A DNA stretch of 64,000 bases from Streptomyces sp. ML-6 (lineage in GTDB: Bacteria; Actinomycetota; Actinomycetes; Streptomycetales; Streptomycetaceae), in the NCBI RefSeq assembly GCF_030116705.1, contig NZ_JAOTIK010000001.1, forward strand, positions 2,944,001 through 3,008,000, read 5' to 3'. Under the pieces are notes generated by a model. That model made no database searches, had not been told where the DNA came from, and saw only the letters and a list, made by a program, of their open reading frames with translations. This document shows positions 63,275 through 64,000 of this stretch, one piece after another (within the stretch, counting starts at the first letter, position 1; each line of letters opens with the position of its first letter). A program made the position numbers and the translations under genes.

Positions 63275-64000
63275 TCAGTCCCGGCTGAAAGCGACCACCA
63301 GGCGGCGGTCCTCGTCCAGCGAGCCGTGCGGCTTGCTGACCATCGTGCTCGCCAGGTACAGGCGTCCGTTGTCGTAGCGGAACTCGGAGTAGTCCGGCGT
63401 GAAGCTGGTCTCCGCGTCACGGATCGACTCGTCGCTCGGGTTCTCCATCAGCACCGTCTGCTTGAACGTGCCGCCGTCGATGGAGACGATCTGGCCGCCC
63501 TTGTCGTACGGGGGCACCCGGTACGCGATGATGTTGCCGCCGTCCATGCGGATCGGGAACATCGTGTAGCGGTCGCCCGCGTCGGCGCGGTCACCGGTCG
63601 GCTTGCCGGTCTTGAGGTCGAAGGAGACGATCTCGTTGGTGTCGCCGTACTCGCCGCTGCCCTCGTGGTCCTCGGTCGGCACGTAGATGCGGTTGTTGCC
63701 GACGGCGAGCTGGCTGCAGCTCTCGACCTTGGTGGAGGCGCAGCGCGCGGCGTACTTCTCGGCGTCCGCCGCGATCCGGGTGAGCAGCTTGCCGGTGGAG
63801 GCGTCGATGGAGAAGAAGTCCGAGATGCCGCTGCCGTCACCGGCGGTGTCGCCGACGTCGGCCGCGACGACCAGCGGCTTGGTGGAGACGACGCTCGCGT
63901 AGTCGACGCCGGGCGGCATCTTGTACGAGGAGAGCGGGGCCCCGTCGGCCGGGTTCAGCGCCTGGATGACGAGCTGCGGGTCGTCGTACGAACCGCACTT
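63275..64000 (-). CDS. PQQ-like beta-propeller protein, N-terminus off the right edge
   Basis: The last 241 codons of a longer gene. Repeated blades: FSIDASTGKLLTRIAAD, NEIVSFDLKTGKPTGDR and GQIVSIDGGTFKQTVL, each with the propeller pattern of short strands ending in a D-x-x-T-G-K turn. It is probably an extracytoplasmic protein; the start, signal and any kinase domain lie outside the window. It opens at the edge with KCGSYDDPQLVIQALNPADG. A strong terminator follows. Confidence 0.85.
   Translation of the reverse strand, partial: KCGSYDDPQLVIQALNPADGAPLSSYKMPPGVDYASVVSTKPLVVAADVGDTAGDGSGISDFFSIDASTGKLLTRIAADAEKYAARCASTKVESCSQLAVGNNRIYVPTEDHEGSGEYGDTNEIVSFDLKTGKPTGDRADAGDRYTMFPIRMDGGNIIAYRVPPYDKGGQIVSIDGGTFKQTVLMENPSDESIRDAETSFTPDYSEFRYDNGRLYLASTMVSKPHGSLDEDRRLVVAFSRD

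Overview
The window is high-GC actinobacterial DNA and almost certainly comes from a Streptomyces chromosome. The evidence is its very GC-rich third codon positions, frequent GTG starts, ATGA/GTGA start-stop overlaps, a SARP regulator, an N-terminally coupled tam/tamR pair, a RheA-type hsp18 control region and a galTEK operon. The backbone order (mfd, an FtsX-type ABC transporter, glmU, prs, rplY, pth, ppc, desaturase, tam/tamR, galTEK) is the order I remember from the SCO31xx region of S. coelicolor; this was not checked against a database.

Region by region. 1-4.2 kb: a UTRA-domain regulator running off the left edge, and mfd. 4.7-25 kb: an accessory RiPP (ribosomally made, modified peptide) gene cluster. 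It has a 58-residue precursor at 7652 whose last 21 residues are 20 Ser/Thr/Cys plus a final Ala. It also has two YcaO cyclodehydratases, an ocin-ThiF leader-binding partner, a SagB-type azoline dehydrogenase, a split LanB-type dehydratase (separate glutamylation and elimination proteins), an M50 membrane peptidase with a PqqD-like N-terminus, an M20 peptidase, an ABC-2 exporter, and LuxR and SARP regulators. Only one TIGR03891-type protein is present, so no separate pyridine-forming cyclase is visible. The product is best predicted as a goadsporin-like linear azole/dehydroamino-acid peptide rather than a macrocyclic thiopeptide. 25.2-25.7 kb: a Phd/VapB-type antitoxin next to a decayed VapC toxin.

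25.8-32 kb: a MacB/FtsX ABC transporter and a DUF485-symporter pair. 32-34.4 kb: hsp18 with two DUF2267 genes, facing a rheA-like repressor across an intergenic region with two RheA-type operators. 34.4-42.9 kb: a receptor Ser/Thr kinase with a lectin-like sensor, a coiled-coil protein, and an island of toxin-like enzymes (deaminase, WHH nuclease, YwqJ deaminase) fused to or beside SUKH immunity domains; the largest of these genes is frameshifted. 43-64 kb: mostly housekeeping and metabolism. This covers an orphan histidine kinase, an HTH/LAGLIDADG protein, tRNA-Gln, glmU-prs, rplY, pth, ppc, desaturase-TetR, Uma2, VOC, tam/tamR, a response regulator, galTEK, a degenerate response regulator and a PQQ-like propeller protein cut by the right edge.

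How parts work together: in the RiPP cluster the long minus-strand run from about 24.9 kb down to 7.9 kb is tightly packed with several 1-4 base overlaps and could be one transcript. The precursor is transcribed alone on the plus strand from a short promoter region with repeated CGATCTGACAGCG motifs. The hsp18/rheA, tam/tamR and desaturase/TetR loci each carry visible inverted-repeat operators that fit local autoregulation.
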